Numbered from the stretch's first letter, positions 18,818 to 28,752 are shown. The stretch is 64,000 bases of DNA from Microbulbifer pacificus (GCF_002959965.1 NZ_PREV01000027.1:744001-808000), one strand, 5' to 3'. Notes: generated by a model not told the origin, from the letters alone. Numbers and translations: made by a program.

Positions 18818-20182
18818 ATGAAGCCATTAGCGGTGAATAAGCCATACGCGGTAATCGGCGCCGGTCCCATGGGGCTGTGTAGTGTACGCAATCTGGTCAA
18901 GCACGGAATCCCCTGTGTGGGGTTTGAGATCCATCGTGATGTAGGCGGGCTGTGGGATATCGACAGTCCCACCAGCACCATGTACGAGTCCGCGCATCTG
19001 ATTTCGTCCAAGCGTATGACCGAGTTCGCCGAATTTCCCATGGGCGAGGAGGTGGCACTGTTCCCGCACCACAGTGAGCTGCGGGCATACTTCCGCGCCT
19101 ATGCCAGAGAGTTCGACCTGTACCGCCATTACGAATTTGAAACCGAGGTGGTGAGTTGCGAGCGTATCGATGACGACTGGCACATCACCACGCGCTGTAA
19201 GGGTGAAGAGCAGACCCGTGTCTTTGGGGGGCTGCTGATCGCGAACGGTACTCTGCACCATCCGAATATGCCGGAGCTGCCCGGTGCATTCGCCGGCGAG
19301 CTGTTGCATTCCTCCGACTACCGCGACCCGGCTATTTTTGCCGGGAAGCGCGTGCTGCTGGTGGGCTGTGGCAACAGCGGCGCAGATATCGCCGTGGACG
19401 CGGCACACCGTGCCAAAAGCGTCGACATCAGCCTGCGTCGGGGCTACTACTTCCTGCCCAAATTCATCGGTGGCAAGGCCACCGATGCGGTGGGTGGCAA
19501 AATCAAACTGCCGCGCTTTATCCAGCAGCGTATCAGCGCCGCGCTGTCTAAATTCATGTTGGGTACTCCGGAGCAGTACGGCCTGCCGAAGCCGGACTAC
19601 AAAATGTTCGAATCCCATCCGGTGATCAACTCGCTGATTCTGCACCATATCGGCCACGGCGATATCAAGGCGCGCAAGGACATTGCCGAGGTGAATGGCC
19701 ACAAGGTGACGTTCGCGGATGGGAGCAGCGGTGAGTACGACCTGATCCTGATGGCGACGGGGTACAAGCTGCACTATCCCTTTATCGATTCCTCCCATCT
19801 CAATTGGGAGGGCTTTGCGCCGCGCATGTACCTGAACGTGTTCCACCCGGAGTACGACAATCTGTTCCTGATGGGGATGGTGGAGGCCGCCGGTCTGGGG
19901 TGGGAAGGACGCAATCGCCAGGCGGAGATGGTAGCCCTGTATATTCGCCAGCTGGCGGCGGGGGCGGCTTCGGCGACGAAGCTCAAGCAGATGAAGCGGG
20001 TACAGGTCGGCGATCGCGCCGACGGTGGCATGCAGTACCTGAAACTCGAGCGCATGGCCTATTACGTACACAAAGATACTTACCTGAAAGCACTGGCCGG
20101 TCACACCCGGGACTTGCTCCGTGACTGTCAGGTTGCGGATACTGCACGTTTTTCAAACAATCCGGCCGCGGCGACCCGCTGA
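18818..20182 (+). CDS. Flavin-containing monooxygenase (class B, FMO/Baeyer-Villiger superfamily)
   Basis: An FAD- and NADPH-dependent oxygenase of 454 residues that would insert oxygen into a soft nucleophile or a ketone. Two Rossmann motifs are present, AVIGAGPMGLCSVRN near residue 12 for FAD and VLLVGCGNSGADIA near 176 for NADPH. The fingerprint between them, FAGELLHSSDY, matches FxGxxxHxxxY, the FMO form rather than the W-P ending of classical Baeyer-Villiger enzymes. The ATG-motif LMATGYK lies near residue 315. ATG 18818 has GGGAAAAGA upstream. First gene of a four-gene operon with a transporter and two oxidoreductases; the pathway substrate is not known. Confidence 0.9.
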   Translation: MKPLAVNKPYAVIGAGPMGLCSVRNLVKHGIPCVGFEIHRDVGGLWDIDSPTSTMYESAHLISSKRMTEFAEFPMGEEVALFPHHSELRAYFRAYAREFDLYRHYEFETEVVSCERIDDDWHITTRCKGEEQTRVFGGLLIANGTLHHPNMPELPGAFAGELLHSSDYRDPAIFAGKRVLLVGCGNSGADIAVDAAHRAKSVDISLRRGYYFLPKFIGGKATDAVGGKIKLPRFIQQRISAALSKFMLGTPEQYGLPKPDYKMFESHPVINSLILHHIGHGDIKARKDIAEVNGHKVTFADGSSGEYDLILMATGYKLHYPFIDSSHLNWEGFAPRMYLNVFHPEYDNLFLMGMVEAAGLGWEGRNRQAEMVALYIRQLAAGAASATKLKQMKRVQVGDRADGGMQYLKLERMAYYVHKDTYLKALAGHTRDLLRDCQVADTARFSNNPAAATR

Positions 20183-20195
20183 GGTCGCCAGGACC

Positions 20196-21161
20196 ATGAA
20201 TAACGTGAATGCAATCATCTCCGCCTCCGTATCCTCGTCCATCGACAGCTTCCAGATGTCTTCGGGGGCGCTGCTCGCCCTGAATGCGGTGCTCGCATTC
20301 ATGATGTTTGGTGTGTCTCTGGGTCTCAAAACCTCGGATTTTCGCCGGGTGCTGAGTCGCCCGGTGGCGCCGGTCACGGGCCTCGTGGCCCAGTTCCTGC
20401 TGTTGCCGGCCATTACCTGCTTTGGCACCTGGGCACTGGATATCAGCCCGGGGTTGGCGCTCGGCATGATTCTGGTGGCCTGCTGCCCCGGTGGTACTTT
20501 TTCCAACGTGATGACCTGGATCGGGCGCGCCAATGTGGCCACATCCGTCAGCATGACCGCCATTTCCAGCCTCGCCGCGGTGGTTCTCACGCCGCTCAAT
20601 TTCGCCCTGTACGGCAGCCTTAACCCCCACACCCGCGAAGCCCTGCAGGCGATTCACCTGCCGGCGGAGAATATGGTGCTGATGGTGGTGATGGTGCTGG
20701 CGCTGCCCATGGCGCTCGGCATGCTGGTGGGAGCGCGTTTTCCCGGTTTCGCGCTGCGCAGTGAGCGGTACTTCCGCACGGCATCGCTGGGGGTGTTTCT
20801 GCTGTTTGTGGTCATCTCCTTCAGCAAGCACTGGCAGACCGCGCTGGAAATTGCGGGCTCGGTTCTGGTGCTGGTGATTGCGCACAATGCGGTCGCCTTC
20901 CTGATTGGCGATCTGGCGAGCCGCAGTGCGCGACTGCCTCAGGGGGACCGGCGCGCGGTGACCATGGAAGTCGGTATCCAGAATTCCGGGCTCGCACTCG
21001 CGATCCTCTTTACCTTTTACCCGGGCTCCGGGGAAATGCTGGTGGTGGCGGGTTTCTGGGGTGTCTGGCACTTGGTGTCGGGACTCAGCCTGGCCGGTTA
21101 CTGGAATTACAGCAATCGGCACGCGCCCCGCGGAGAGGGGCGGATCGCGGATTCGCTGTAA
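20196..21161 (+). CDS. Bile acid:sodium symporter-family transporter
   Basis: A polytopic inner-membrane protein of 321 residues with about nine hydrophobic segments, matching the BASS/SBF family that imports bile acids, steroids or pantoate-like anions with Na+. The family region GLALGMILVACCPGGTFSNVMTWIGRANVATSVSMTAISSLAAVVLTPL holds the crossed-helix sodium site (CCPGG, N and S residues). TMEVGIQNSGLALAI is the second conserved half of the sodium-binding core (E-x-G-x-QN-S-GL). It begins 13 bp after the monooxygenase stop. With an oxygenase and two dehydrogenase-type genes it plausibly imports the substrate of this operon. Confidence 0.9.
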   Translation: MNNVNAIISASVSSSIDSFQMSSGALLALNAVLAFMMFGVSLGLKTSDFRRVLSRPVAPVTGLVAQFLLLPAITCFGTWALDISPGLALGMILVACCPGGTFSNVMTWIGRANVATSVSMTAISSLAAVVLTPLNFALYGSLNPHTREALQAIHLPAENMVLMVVMVLALPMALGMLVGARFPGFALRSERYFRTASLGVFLLFVVISFSKHWQTALEIAGSVLVLVIAHNAVAFLIGDLASRSARLPQGDRRAVTMEVGIQNSGLALAILFTFYPGSGEMLVVAGFWGVWHLVSGLSLAGYWNYSNRHAPRGEGRIADSL

Positions 21162-21231
21162 CGCGTGTTCGCCGGCGAAGGCTGGCGACTGTCAGAACAA
21201 AGAACAACATACATAAAAACAAGTGCATAAC

Positions 21232-22236
21232 ATGAGTGAAAAGCGAGTACTGATCACAGGGGCAGCAGGCTATGTGGGCCGTTTGCTGGGGGAGGCACTG
21301 GCGGCGCGTATGGACGTGGTTGGTGTCGATATTGCGGTGCGCGACGCGGCATTTCCCATTTTCCAGATGGATATCTGCGACGCGGCACTGGCGGAGCTGA
21401 TGCGCGCCGAGCGCATCACCCACGTGGTGCATCTGGCATCGGTCGTATCGCCTGGGCGCGACCGCGCGCGCGAGTACCGCATTGATGTCGAGGGTACGCG
21501 CAATGTGCTGGATGCCTGTATCACCGCCGGTGTAACCCACCTCACTCTCACCAGCAGCGGTGCCGCCTATGGCTACCATGCGGACAATCCCGCCTGGTTA
21601 AGCGAAGACTGCCCACTGCGAGGCAACCCGGAATTTGCCTATTCCGATCACAAGCGTCTTGTGGAGGAGATGTTGGCGGAGTATCGCCAGCATCACCCGC
21701 AGCTGAAGCAGTTGATTTTCCGCCCCTGTTCCATCGTCGGCGCTACTACCAACAGCAAGATCAGTGCGCTGTTTGCCGGTAAAGGCATTCTGGACCCGGG
21801 TGGCCACAACTCACCATTTGTCTTTATCTGGGACCAGGACGTCATCGGCGCTATCGAGTACGGCGTACTGGAAAACGCCTGCGGCATTTACAACCTGGCT
21901 GGCGATGGCGCACTGACGCCACAGGAAATTGCCCGTCTGCTGGGCAAATCCCTGCGCCGCCCGCCGGTGTGGCTGCTGAAGGCGCTGCTGGCTGTCAGCT
22001 TTAAACTGCGGCTCGGCAATGTGCAGCCGGCACAGGTGATGTTCCTGCAGTACCGTCCGGTGCTGCTCAACACGCGTCTCAAGCGTGAACTGGGTTACCG
22101 GCCGCGTAAGACCTCCGCAGAAGCGTTTGCCTTTTTCGCGAAAGAGGCTCTTGGCATCGACATAGATCCGCGCACTGCGCGGGTAACCCATGCCGAGATA
22201 CCCCCAAATGCTGTAACGGAGGGGCAGACCGCATGA
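21232..22236 (+). CDS. NAD-dependent epimerase/dehydratase-family (extended SDR) protein
   Basis: An extended short-chain dehydrogenase, 334 residues. GAAGYVG near residue 12 is the nucleotide-binding motif. Next come VGVDIA, the MDICD segment, HLASVVSPG, the catalytic TSSGAAYG serine region, and YSDHK, which gives the YxxxK dyad. The family includes sugar epimerases and 3-beta-hydroxysteroid dehydrogenases; the operon partners favour a hydroxysteroid- or ketone-type substrate over a sugar, as inference. ATG 21232 is preferred to the GTG nine bases upstream, although no strong ribosome site precedes either. Its stop overlaps the start of the next gene by four bases, so translation is coupled. 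Confidence 0.87.
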   Translation: MSEKRVLITGAAGYVGRLLGEALAARMDVVGVDIAVRDAAFPIFQMDICDAALAELMRAERITHVVHLASVVSPGRDRAREYRIDVEGTRNVLDACITAGVTHLTLTSSGAAYGYHADNPAWLSEDCPLRGNPEFAYSDHKRLVEEMLAEYRQHHPQLKQLIFRPCSIVGATTNSKISALFAGKGILDPGGHNSPFVFIWDQDVIGAIEYGVLENACGIYNLAGDGALTPQEIARLLGKSLRRPPVWLLKALLAVSFKLRLGNVQPAQVMFLQYRPVLLNTRLKRELGYRPRKTSAEAFAFFAKEALGIDIDPRTARVTHAEIPPNAVTEGQTA

Positions 22237-23123
22237 AGGTAGCTCTGAAAACCCCGCAGAACCGGGAGAAGGTTTTTGTCGTTACCGGCGCCGCCGGCGG
22301 CCTCGGCTGGGCGCTCGTGCAGGCGCTGGAAAAGGCGTACGCCAATCAGGGGCCGCTGCGTTTTGCGCTGATCGATGTGGAGGCCAATGCGGTGGCCGCG
22401 CGCGCGCGCGAGCTGGCGGCGCGGAATGTCGATGCCGATGTATTTGTTGCTGACCTCTCTTCGGAATCCGCTGTGGCGGAACTCTGCGTGCGCCTGCGCA
22501 ACCGGTATGGGTGTGTCGACCTGCTGGTAAACAACGCCGGCATCACCCATCGCAGCCTTTCCACCCTGACCAGCAATGCGGTTATCCGCCGGGTCATGGC
22601 GGTGGATTACCATGCACCGGTGGAGCTGGCCCAGGGGTTGATGGATGAGCTGCGTGCCGCCTCCGGCTGCGTTATCAACATCAGCTCCATGGCCGGCTGG
22701 ATGCCGGTGCTCGGGCGCGCCGGCTATTGCGCGGCCAAAAGCGCGCTGCATCAATACTTCGAAACGTTCCGCGAAGAGGTGCGCGATGAGGGCGTACGCG
22801 TACTCATGGTTTACCCGAGCTTTGTTGCTACCAATATCGACACCAATGCCCTGGCGGGTGATGGTGGCCGTGCCCAGCATGCCCAGAGTACCGTCGGCCA
22901 GGTGCGCAGCGCCGATTGGATGGCGAGTGAGATCGTTCGCGCGTTGATGACAGGCAAAGAACGTCTGTTTCCGCGCGACAAATCGCTGCTTGGTGCTTAC
23001 CTCTACAAATTCGCGCCGAAACTGTTCCTGCGCCAGATGGTGAAAAACTTCCGGGTGGAACTCGAAGAAGGCAGGAAGCTCGCGCGGCAACCCCGCGCGG
23101 CAACCATTGTTTCAGCGGAGTAG
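22233..23123 (+). CDS. Classical SDR-family oxidoreductase, 296 aa
   Basis: A short-chain dehydrogenase/reductase with TGAAGGLG near residue 18 (NAD(P) motif TGxxxGxG), DLLVNNAGITHRS (NNAG motif), the serine ISSMAGWMPVLG, and YCAAKSAL giving YxxxK. The motif after it, VYPSFVATNI, is typical of the family. An N-terminal basic start (MKVALKTPQNREKV) precedes the fold, and the C-terminus is extended with a possible membrane-associating amphipathic helix (LLGAYLYKFAPKLFLRQM), as in SDRs acting on lipophilic substrates. It is coupled to the epimerase-type gene by an ATGA overlap and ends the operon. Confidence 0.9.
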   Translation: MKVALKTPQNREKVFVVTGAAGGLGWALVQALEKAYANQGPLRFALIDVEANAVAARARELAARNVDADVFVADLSSESAVAELCVRLRNRYGCVDLLVNNAGITHRSLSTLTSNAVIRRVMAVDYHAPVELAQGLMDELRAASGCVINISSMAGWMPVLGRAGYCAAKSALHQYFETFREEVRDEGVRVLMVYPSFVATNIDTNALAGDGGRAQHAQSTVGQVRSADWMASEIVRALMTGKERLFPRDKSLLGAYLYKFAPKLFLRQMVKNFRVELEEGRKLARQPRAATIVSAE

Positions 23124-23233
23124 TTTATTCTCCGCTACTGAAACAGGTTGCCGTTCTTGAGAAGGTAGGGGGTAGTGCGGCCAACCAAACTGCCCCGTAT
23201 ACGGCGCGGCCAGAAGCGTGTCGGACACGTGCG

Positions 23234-24586
23234 TTATGGCAGCATGCGCGCGAAATTTTCTCCTGTGGGGTAATCGCCGGCAGTCCATCCCAGGCGCACA
23301 ATCACGGTACTGGTGGACGGGGAAATCATCACGGCCTGCGCGCGATTACCCAGCATGAAATAGCTGTCTTCCGGTAATTCCGGGAAGCGCAGCGCTTCCC
23401 CTCCACCGTTCAGCCAGAACTGGTAGCCGTAGCGCGGGTCGTTGTCGCTCTGATTTGGACGCCGGGCGGCATCCACCCAGTGTTCCGCGATCAGTTGCTC
23501 GCCATTCCAGTTGCCCCGGTTCAGCATCAGTAAACCCAGTCGCGCCCAGTCGCGGGCGGAGGCGTAAATGTAGGAGCTGCCCACGAATACGCCACTGGCA
23601 TCCATCTCAAACACCGTGTTGCGCATGCCGAGCGGGTTGAGAATCTGTTGCTGAAAAAAGTCCGCGTTGGCCTGCGGGGTACCGCCCAGTTGCTGGGAAA
23701 TCCAGCGCGCAAGCAGGTTGGTGGTACCGGAGGAGTATGAGAAACGCTTGCCCGGCGCGAACTTGAGCGGGCTGTTCAGGGCGACGTCGGACGCGCTGTG
23801 CGCATTGAACAGCATACGGGTGGCATCACTGCCCGGCGCATAGGTTTCGTCGAAATCGAGCCCGGAGGACATCTGCAGCAGGCTTTCCAGCGAAACCTGG
23901 CTGCGCGAGTCGGCCCATTCCGGAAACAGTGGTTGTGACGCTTCAAGCTGTGGCTGCAGCGTTTGCAGGCGACCCACCATCATTGAGGTCAGGCTCTTGC
24001 CCATGGACCAGCCGAGCAGTGGCGTCTGTGCGTTGGCCCCTTCGCCGTAGGACTCTGCCACCAGCTTTCCGTTCTGTACTACCAGCAGCGCGCGGGTGTG
24101 CAGGCCAGCGGCATTGTCGCTGGCGAGTATCTCGTCGAGGGTCCGCTGGAGTTTCCCGTCAATATCCTGCGCGCCGTTGCCCACGGGCCATTCGGCATCA
24201 CTCGATGCAATTGGCGTGAAGGCGAGACTGTCCAGCGCAGTGGTGTCACCGATATCCAGGGTGCAGCCGAGACCGGGGCGGTAACGAGCGCTGGTTTCAC
24301 CGAGGCCGAGCAGGGTGGCGGTTACCCGCCTGGGGTTGTCTTCATAGCGCAGGTCGAGCAGGCGATTGGCGGGGGAGTAAGAGGCCAGATCCTCAAGATT
24401 CTGTGCGGCGCTGAAGCCTGATACGTAGCGCCCGGAGCACGCCAGTTTAGCCCCCATACCGGTGGCGACCGTGACGGCGTTGCCAAGCTGGGTAATGGAA
24501 AATCCGAGCAGGGTAGGGGCCAGCAGGGCCAGTGCGAGGCCGAGGCAGGTGAGCGTGGCGAGAAGAGTCAGGATTATTTTTTTCAC
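23234..24586 (-). CDS. Serine hydrolase, beta-lactamase class C/penicillin-binding-like
   Basis: A 450-residue exported or membrane-anchored serine hydrolase. A strong hydrophobic N-terminus (residues 4-30) acts as signal or anchor. The nucleophile lies in GWSMGKSLTSMMVG, an SxxK motif, and a YSSGTTN segment gives the Y-x-S/N motif. The third motif, usually K-T-G or H-x-G, is not clear: LGNRAQAVMISPSTSTVIVRLG may replace it. The family covers esterases, transpeptidase-like enzymes and 6-aminohexanoate-dimer hydrolases (ARYRPGLGC plus DTTALDS precede the domain). Antibiotic resistance should not be inferred. Confidence 0.87.
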   Translation of the reverse strand: MKKIILTLLATLTCLGLALALLAPTLLGFSITQLGNAVTVATGMGAKLACSGRYVSGFSAAQNLEDLASYSPANRLLDLRYEDNPRRVTATLLGLGETSARYRPGLGCTLDIGDTTALDSLAFTPIASSDAEWPVGNGAQDIDGKLQRTLDEILASDNAAGLHTRALLVVQNGKLVAESYGEGANAQTPLLGWSMGKSLTSMMVGRLQTLQPQLEASQPLFPEWADSRSQVSLESLLQMSSGLDFDETYAPGSDATRMLFNAHSASDVALNSPLKFAPGKRFSYSSGTTNLLARWISQQLGGTPQANADFFQQQILNPLGMRNTVFEMDASGVFVGSSYIYASARDWARLGLLMLNRGNWNGEQLIAEHWVDAARRPNQSDNDPRYGYQFWLNGGGEALRFPELPEDSYFMLGNRAQAVMISPSTSTVIVRLGWTAGDYPTGENFARMLP

Positions 24587-24677
24587 GGGTTGACCCCTTT
24601 ATTCGTGTTGGCGGGATTTTAGCAACCACGCGCCGGCCGCCGGCAGGTTATCGGCGGCCAGCTTTGCCCGGCGGTGC

Positions 24678-26564
24678 TCAGGCGTGATCGCTGAGTTCGC
24701 CCTCGAACTCCCGCAACAGCGCCAGAAACGGTTCACCGAATTTCGCCAGCTTGCTGTCGCCGATGCCGGAGATGGCCAGCATTTCCGTTGTATTGCGCGG
24801 GCGGGCGCTGAGCATCTCCCGCAGCGTCGCGTCGTGGAAGACTACGTAGGGCGGCACGCCGCGCTCTTCCGCGAGGGACTTACGCAGGGCGCGCAGTGCG
24901 TCCCACAGAGGCTGTTCTTGCACGGAAACTTCCGCCGAGGCGTCGCCGGCACGGGTATCCCGCTTGGTAGCCCTGGTGGATGGGGTTTTGGGCAAGGTGC
25001 GCAGTTGCAAGGCTTCCTCGCCGCGCAGCACCGGTCGACACTGCTCGGTCAGTTGCAGGGCATTGAAGGCTTCGGCATTGACCCGTAAATAACCGCGCAC
25101 CACCAACTGGCGGGTGATGGCGCGCCACTCATTCGCGCTCATATCGGTGCCGATGCCATAGGTTGAGAGTTTGTCGTGGCCAAACTGGCGAACTTTCTCG
25201 GTATCCGCTCCCCGCAGCACATCGATTACGTGCGCCGCGCCAAAGCGCTGCCCGCTACGGTAAATCGCGGACATCAGCTTGCGCGCGGCGTCCGTGGCGT
25301 CCCAGGTGGCGGGGGCCTCCAGGCAGGTGTCGCAGTTGCCGCAGTCCGCGGCGAGCTCCTCTTCGAAATAGCGCAGCAGTGCACGGCGCCGGCAGCTGGT
25401 GATCTCGCACAGCCCCAGCATGGCGTCGAGCCGCTGGCGCTCCTGGCGTTTGTGTTCTTCGCTGCCTTCCGACATCGCGGCCATCTGACTGAGTTTCACC
25501 ACGTCCTCGAGGCCGTACAGCAGCAGTGCCGTAGCGGGTTCGCCGTCGCGCCCGGCGCGGCCGGTTTCCTGGTAATACGCCTCAATGCTCTTGGGCAGGT
25601 CCAGGTGCGCGACAAAACGCACATCCGGCTTATCGATTCCCATGCCAAAGGCAATGGTGGCCACCATGATCACGCCTTCTTCCCGCAGGAAGCGACGCTG
25701 GTGCTCGGCGCGAACCTGGGCGGCTAAACCGGCGTGGTAGGGCAGGGCATTGAAGCCCTGTTGCTGCAGCCACTCTGCGGTGGATTCCACTTTGCCGCGG
25801 GAGAGGCAGTAGATCACGCCGGCGTTGCCCTGCTGTTCCGTATTCAGAAACTGCAGCAGTTGCCGTTTTGGGTTGTTTTTGGGGGCGATACGGTACTGGA
25901 TATTGGGGCGGTCGAAGCTGCTGACGAAGTGCCGGGCACTTTCCAGATCCAGCCGCCGGGCGATTTCCCGGCGGGTGCGCTGGTCCGCGGTGGCGGTAAG
26001 GGCCACCCGCGGCACCTCGGGAAACCGCTGGTGCAGGCAGGACAGCTGCAGGTAATCGGCACGGAAGTCGTGTCCCCACTGGCTCACACAGTGGGCTTCG
26101 TCGATGGCGAAAAGGGAGAGTTCCGCGCGCTCGAGCAGATCCAGGGTACGCGGCTGTAACAGGCGCTCCGGCGCCAGATAGAGCAGTTCCAGTTCACCGC
26201 GCAGCAGGCGGCTTTCGATCTGCTGCGCCTCGTCGAACCCCAGTGACGAGTTCAGAAAAGCCGCGGACACGCCCGCGGCCCGCAATGCCTCCACCTGATC
26301 CTGCATCAGCGCGATCAGTGGCGATATCACAATGCCGCAGCCCGGGCGCGCCAGTGCGGGGATCTGGTAACACAGGGATTTGCCGCCGCCGGTGGGCATG
26401 AGTACCAGCGCGTCATCGCCGGCCACCAGGGTGCTGATGATGGCTTCCTGGTCACCGCGAAATTCGGTGTAGCCAAAGGTGTGCTCGAGGATGAAGTGGG
26501 GGTTGCCTGCAGAGGTGGCCCCCGCGAAAGCGGAAGTGGTTAAAGCCGGGTGTGATTCAGTCAT
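24678..26564 (-). CDS. recQ: ATP-dependent DNA helicase RecQ
   Basis: A 3'-5' superfamily 2 helicase for the RecF pathway and for restarting forks. It is 628 residues. Visible are the Q-motif region [14 protein letters not shown], Walker [13 protein letters not shown], the DEAH box [16 protein letters not shown], motif [13 protein letters not shown], and the zinc-binding domain ([30 protein letters not shown]). The winged-helix domain follows and a C-terminal HRDC domain ends it ([40 protein letters not shown]). The start MTESHPALT was chosen; the frame stays open upstream but reads poorly. An extra N-terminal 20 residues precede the catalytic core. Confidence 0.95.
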   Translation of the reverse strand: MTESHPALTTSAFAGATSAGNPHFILEHTFGYTEFRGDQEAIISTLVAGDDALVLMPTGGGKSLCYQIPALARPGCGIVISPLIALMQDQVEALRAAGVSAAFLNSSLGFDEAQQIESRLLRGELELLYLAPERLLQPRTLDLLERAELSLFAIDEAHCVSQWGHDFRADYLQLSCLHQRFPEVPRVALTATADQRTRREIARRLDLESARHFVSSFDRPNIQYRIAPKNNPKRQLLQFLNTEQQGNAGVIYCLSRGKVESTAEWLQQQGFNALPYHAGLAAQVRAEHQRRFLREEGVIMVATIAFGMGIDKPDVRFVAHLDLPKSIEAYYQETGRAGRDGEPATALLLYGLEDVVKLSQMAAMSEGSEEHKRQERQRLDAMLGLCEITSCRRRALLRYFEEELAADCGNCDTCLEAPATWDATDAARKLMSAIYRSGQRFGAAHVIDVLRGADTEKVRQFGHDKLSTYGIGTDMSANEWRAITRQLVVRGYLRVNAEAFNALQLTEQCRPVLRGEEALQLRTLPKTPSTRATKRDTRAGDASAEVSVQEQPLWDALRALRKSLAEERGVPPYVVFHDATLREMLSARPRNTTEMLAISGIGDSKLAKFGEPFLALLREFEGELSDHA

Positions 26565-26727
26565 GGGCGGCAGTATACCGTTTGCCCTCCGCCAGGTGTG
26601 AACCGCTTTGGTGGGGTGGGTGTCGAATTGTTGGCGCCGGTTTTTCTCTTGCTGGCGCAAGTTTCATTCACGAAGTGTGAACTTGTCCTATAATCCGACC
26701 ACCGCAGACATAGACAGGGACAAAGCT

Positions 26728-27216
26728 ATGCGCGCAATGACAACGACGTCATCTACGACTTCACCCATATCGTCATCCATTCTGATCGGTGCCCTGGTTT
26801 CCAGCGCACTGTTGTGGCTCGCAGGTTGCTCCATTTCCGGTAGCAGCCCGATTAACCCCCGCCATCTCGCCCAGTCCGCCGTGGCGGATACCCATCTCGG
26901 TTGGAAACCGGCGCCTGCGCACCAGCTCAATTATTCGCTCGCTACGTCCAGTGGTATTGCCCGCATGGAGATGCGTGAATTGCCCGCGGATCTGCAGGCG
27001 GTCACCATCGAGCTGCCGGGGATGCGCAATGTCGAGGGGGTGCAGTGGCGGGGTGCCAGCGGTGAGCATGCGATGCTGTTTGACGGCGCGGAAGGGGCTG
27101 ATGGCGTGACCCTGGAGCGCCAGCAGCGTGGCTACCGGTTGCAGTTGCAGGGGGCGGCGCTGGAGTCGATCCGCAGTGGCGGCTTTCTGACGGTGATTGA
27201 CTACTATCGCAATTGA
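26728..27216 (+). CDS. Hypothetical lipoprotein, 162 aa
   Basis: Signal peptide of about 33 residues with a Ser/Thr-rich start and lipobox LAGC (Cys34). The mature part is a beta-rich domain with repeating alternate hydrophobic patterning (MEMRELPADLQAVTIELPGMRNVEGVQWRGASGEH, VTLERQQRGYRLQLQGAALESIRSGGFLTVIDYYRN). I do not recognise it. AGGGA precedes ATG 26728. The gene is divergent from recQ and convergent to the glutaminyl cyclase gene. Confidence 0.75.
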   Translation: MRAMTTTSSTTSPISSSILIGALVSSALLWLAGCSISGSSPINPRHLAQSAVADTHLGWKPAPAHQLNYSLATSSGIARMEMRELPADLQAVTIELPGMRNVEGVQWRGASGEHAMLFDGAEGADGVTLERQQRGYRLQLQGAALESIRSGGFLTVIDYYRN

Positions 27217-27272
27217 TTTTTCGGGCACCTCAAAAATTGCGCAGCAGATTTTGGGGGGCTCTTCCGGCCGTT

Positions 27273-28052
27273 TCAGAATCCGAGCCCGTCGGGGCGAATC
27301 AGATAGAGTTTCGGCCAGTATTTTCCCGTTACCCAGAGCCCGTTGCGGACCTGATCCCAGGCGATGCCATTCGCAACAGCGTCGACATTCCAGCGGTCGG
27401 CCTGACTGTCTCTCAGCAGGTTTTCCAGATTCAGAATTCCTTTCACTTCACCACTTTCAGGGTCGATGGCAATCACTCTCGGGTCTTGCCAGATGTTGGC
27501 CCAGATCAGGCCGTTGACGTACTCCAGTTCATTCAGCCGGCTCCAGCGCTCACTGCCACCGGTAACTTTGAGGGTGCGGGTAATGGTGAAGGTGTTCGGG
27601 TCGCGAAAGGTGAGGGTGTCGCTGCCGTTGCTCATGATCAGCTGATCGCCATCACTGGTGAGCCCCCAGCCCTCGCCGGTGTAAGTCAGAACTTCCTCCA
27701 GTGAAAAGTCCTTCCGACGGTAGATCTGCACCTCGCCCGCGCGATAGGTGAGCAGGTACAACCGCTCTCCAAATACTGCGAGCCCTTCCGCAAAGCGGTC
27801 GCCCGCCAGCCACTTGCGTCTTACGGGATTGGCACTCGGGTCGGTATACTCCGCCAGCCAGGAGCGGCCGTAGAGTCCGCTGCTTTCCAACCAGCGTTCG
27901 CCGTCGAAAAACAGTCCCTGGGTGAAGTGATCCGCGGCACGGGTTTTGCTGTCGAGCAGTTGGTAGTCGAGCGTTGGTGGCTGTGGCCTTTCTGCGGCCA
28001 GGCTCGTCGCGGACAGCAGCAGAGACAGTAACGCGGTAGTGGCGGCTTTCAT
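27273..28052 (-). CDS. Glutaminyl-peptide cyclotransferase, beta-propeller type
   Basis: Converts N-terminal glutamine of peptides to pyroglutamate, in the periplasm. A cleavable signal peptide covers about residues 1-19 (LLSLLLSATSLAA). The mature sequence is the plant/bacterial five-bladed propeller enzyme: FTQGLFFDGERWLESSGLYGRSWL, FAEGLAVFGERLYLLTYRAGEVQIY, TGEGWGLTSDGDQLIMSNGSDTLTFRDP, LNELEYVNGLIWANIWQDPRVIAIDPESGEV, and WNVDAVANGIAWD, each with the Glu/Asn-Gly blade repeats of the family. Length is 259 residues. The start is confirmed by the signal peptide; the upstream open frame in the same phase does not look coding. It is divergent from the DUF502 gene with only 52 bp between. Confidence 0.9.
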   Translation of the reverse strand: MKAATTALLSLLLSATSLAAERPQPPTLDYQLLDSKTRAADHFTQGLFFDGERWLESSGLYGRSWLAEYTDPSANPVRRKWLAGDRFAEGLAVFGERLYLLTYRAGEVQIYRRKDFSLEEVLTYTGEGWGLTSDGDQLIMSNGSDTLTFRDPNTFTITRTLKVTGGSERWSRLNELEYVNGLIWANIWQDPRVIAIDPESGEVKGILNLENLLRDSQADRWNVDAVANGIAWDQVRNGLWVTGKYWPKLYLIRPDGLGF

Positions 28053-28104
28053 GGTTGGCTGAGCGTTTTCCTGTTTAACCGTTATTTTTTCAGTGCAGTA
28101 GTTT

Positions 28105-28728
28105 ATGACCAGAATAAAAGCCTTTGTCACGTTAACCCTGCTGGGTGGCCTGGCGGTGGTGTTGCCCATTGCCATTTTTATCCTGCTGTTCCAGTGGCTG
28201 TTTGGCCAGATCAGCGAGCTGGTGGCACCGGCGACGCAGTGGATGCAGGCGCATACGGAGTTCAAGGATAACTTTGCGCGCCTGATCGTCCTAGCGTTGA
28301 TTCTGGGACTGTGTTTTGTGATTGGCCTGCTGGTGAAGACCAGCGTGGGACGCTGGGCGCACCGGCATCTGGATTACTGGCTTGGCAGACTGGCGCCGGG
28401 GTACAGCACGATCAAGGATGTGGTGTTGCAGTTTATTGGTGGTGCCGGCTCCGAGGGCGTACTGTCGGGGCCGGTGGCGCGGGCGCGGATCCACGGGGCG
28501 GACAATCCGCTGTCGGTGACGGCGATTGTGACTTCGCAGCATCCGAATGGGGATTTCACGGTGTATGTGCCGACGGCGCCGGTGCCGACTTCGGGGTTTG
28601 TTTATCACTTGCCGGCGGAGTGCGTGGAGATTCTGCCGCATGTGACGGTGGAGGCGGCGATGAAGTCTATTGTTTCTTGTGGGTCTGGGAGTGGGGCCTT
28701 GCTGAAGGCTCCTGAGCGTTCTGTCTGA
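28105..28728 (+). CDS. DUF502 family membrane protein, 207 aa
   Basis: A two-span inner-membrane protein of the DUF502 family. Hydrophobic segments lie at about residues 8-35 and 62-80. The conserved cytoplasmic or periplasmic domain carries PGYSTIKDVVLQFIGG and a beta-rich tail (VTAIVTSQHPNGDFTVYVPTAPVPTSGFVYHLPAECVEILPHVTVEAAMKSIVSCG) that is the family's most conserved region. The role is unknown. Note the late part has unusual codon choice, with TTG and many GGG triplets. A large nested repeat follows directly. Confidence 0.88.
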   Translation: MTRIKAFVTLTLLGGLAVVLPIAIFILLFQWLFGQISELVAPATQWMQAHTEFKDNFARLIVLALILGLCFVIGLLVKTSVGRWAHRHLDYWLGRLAPGYSTIKDVVLQFIGGAGSEGVLSGPVARARIHGADNPLSVTAIVTSQHPNGDFTVYVPTAPVPTSGFVYHLPAECVEILPHVTVEAAMKSIVSCGSGSGALLKAPERSV

Positions 28729-28752
28729 GTCTATGTGGTTCTACGAAAGTCC

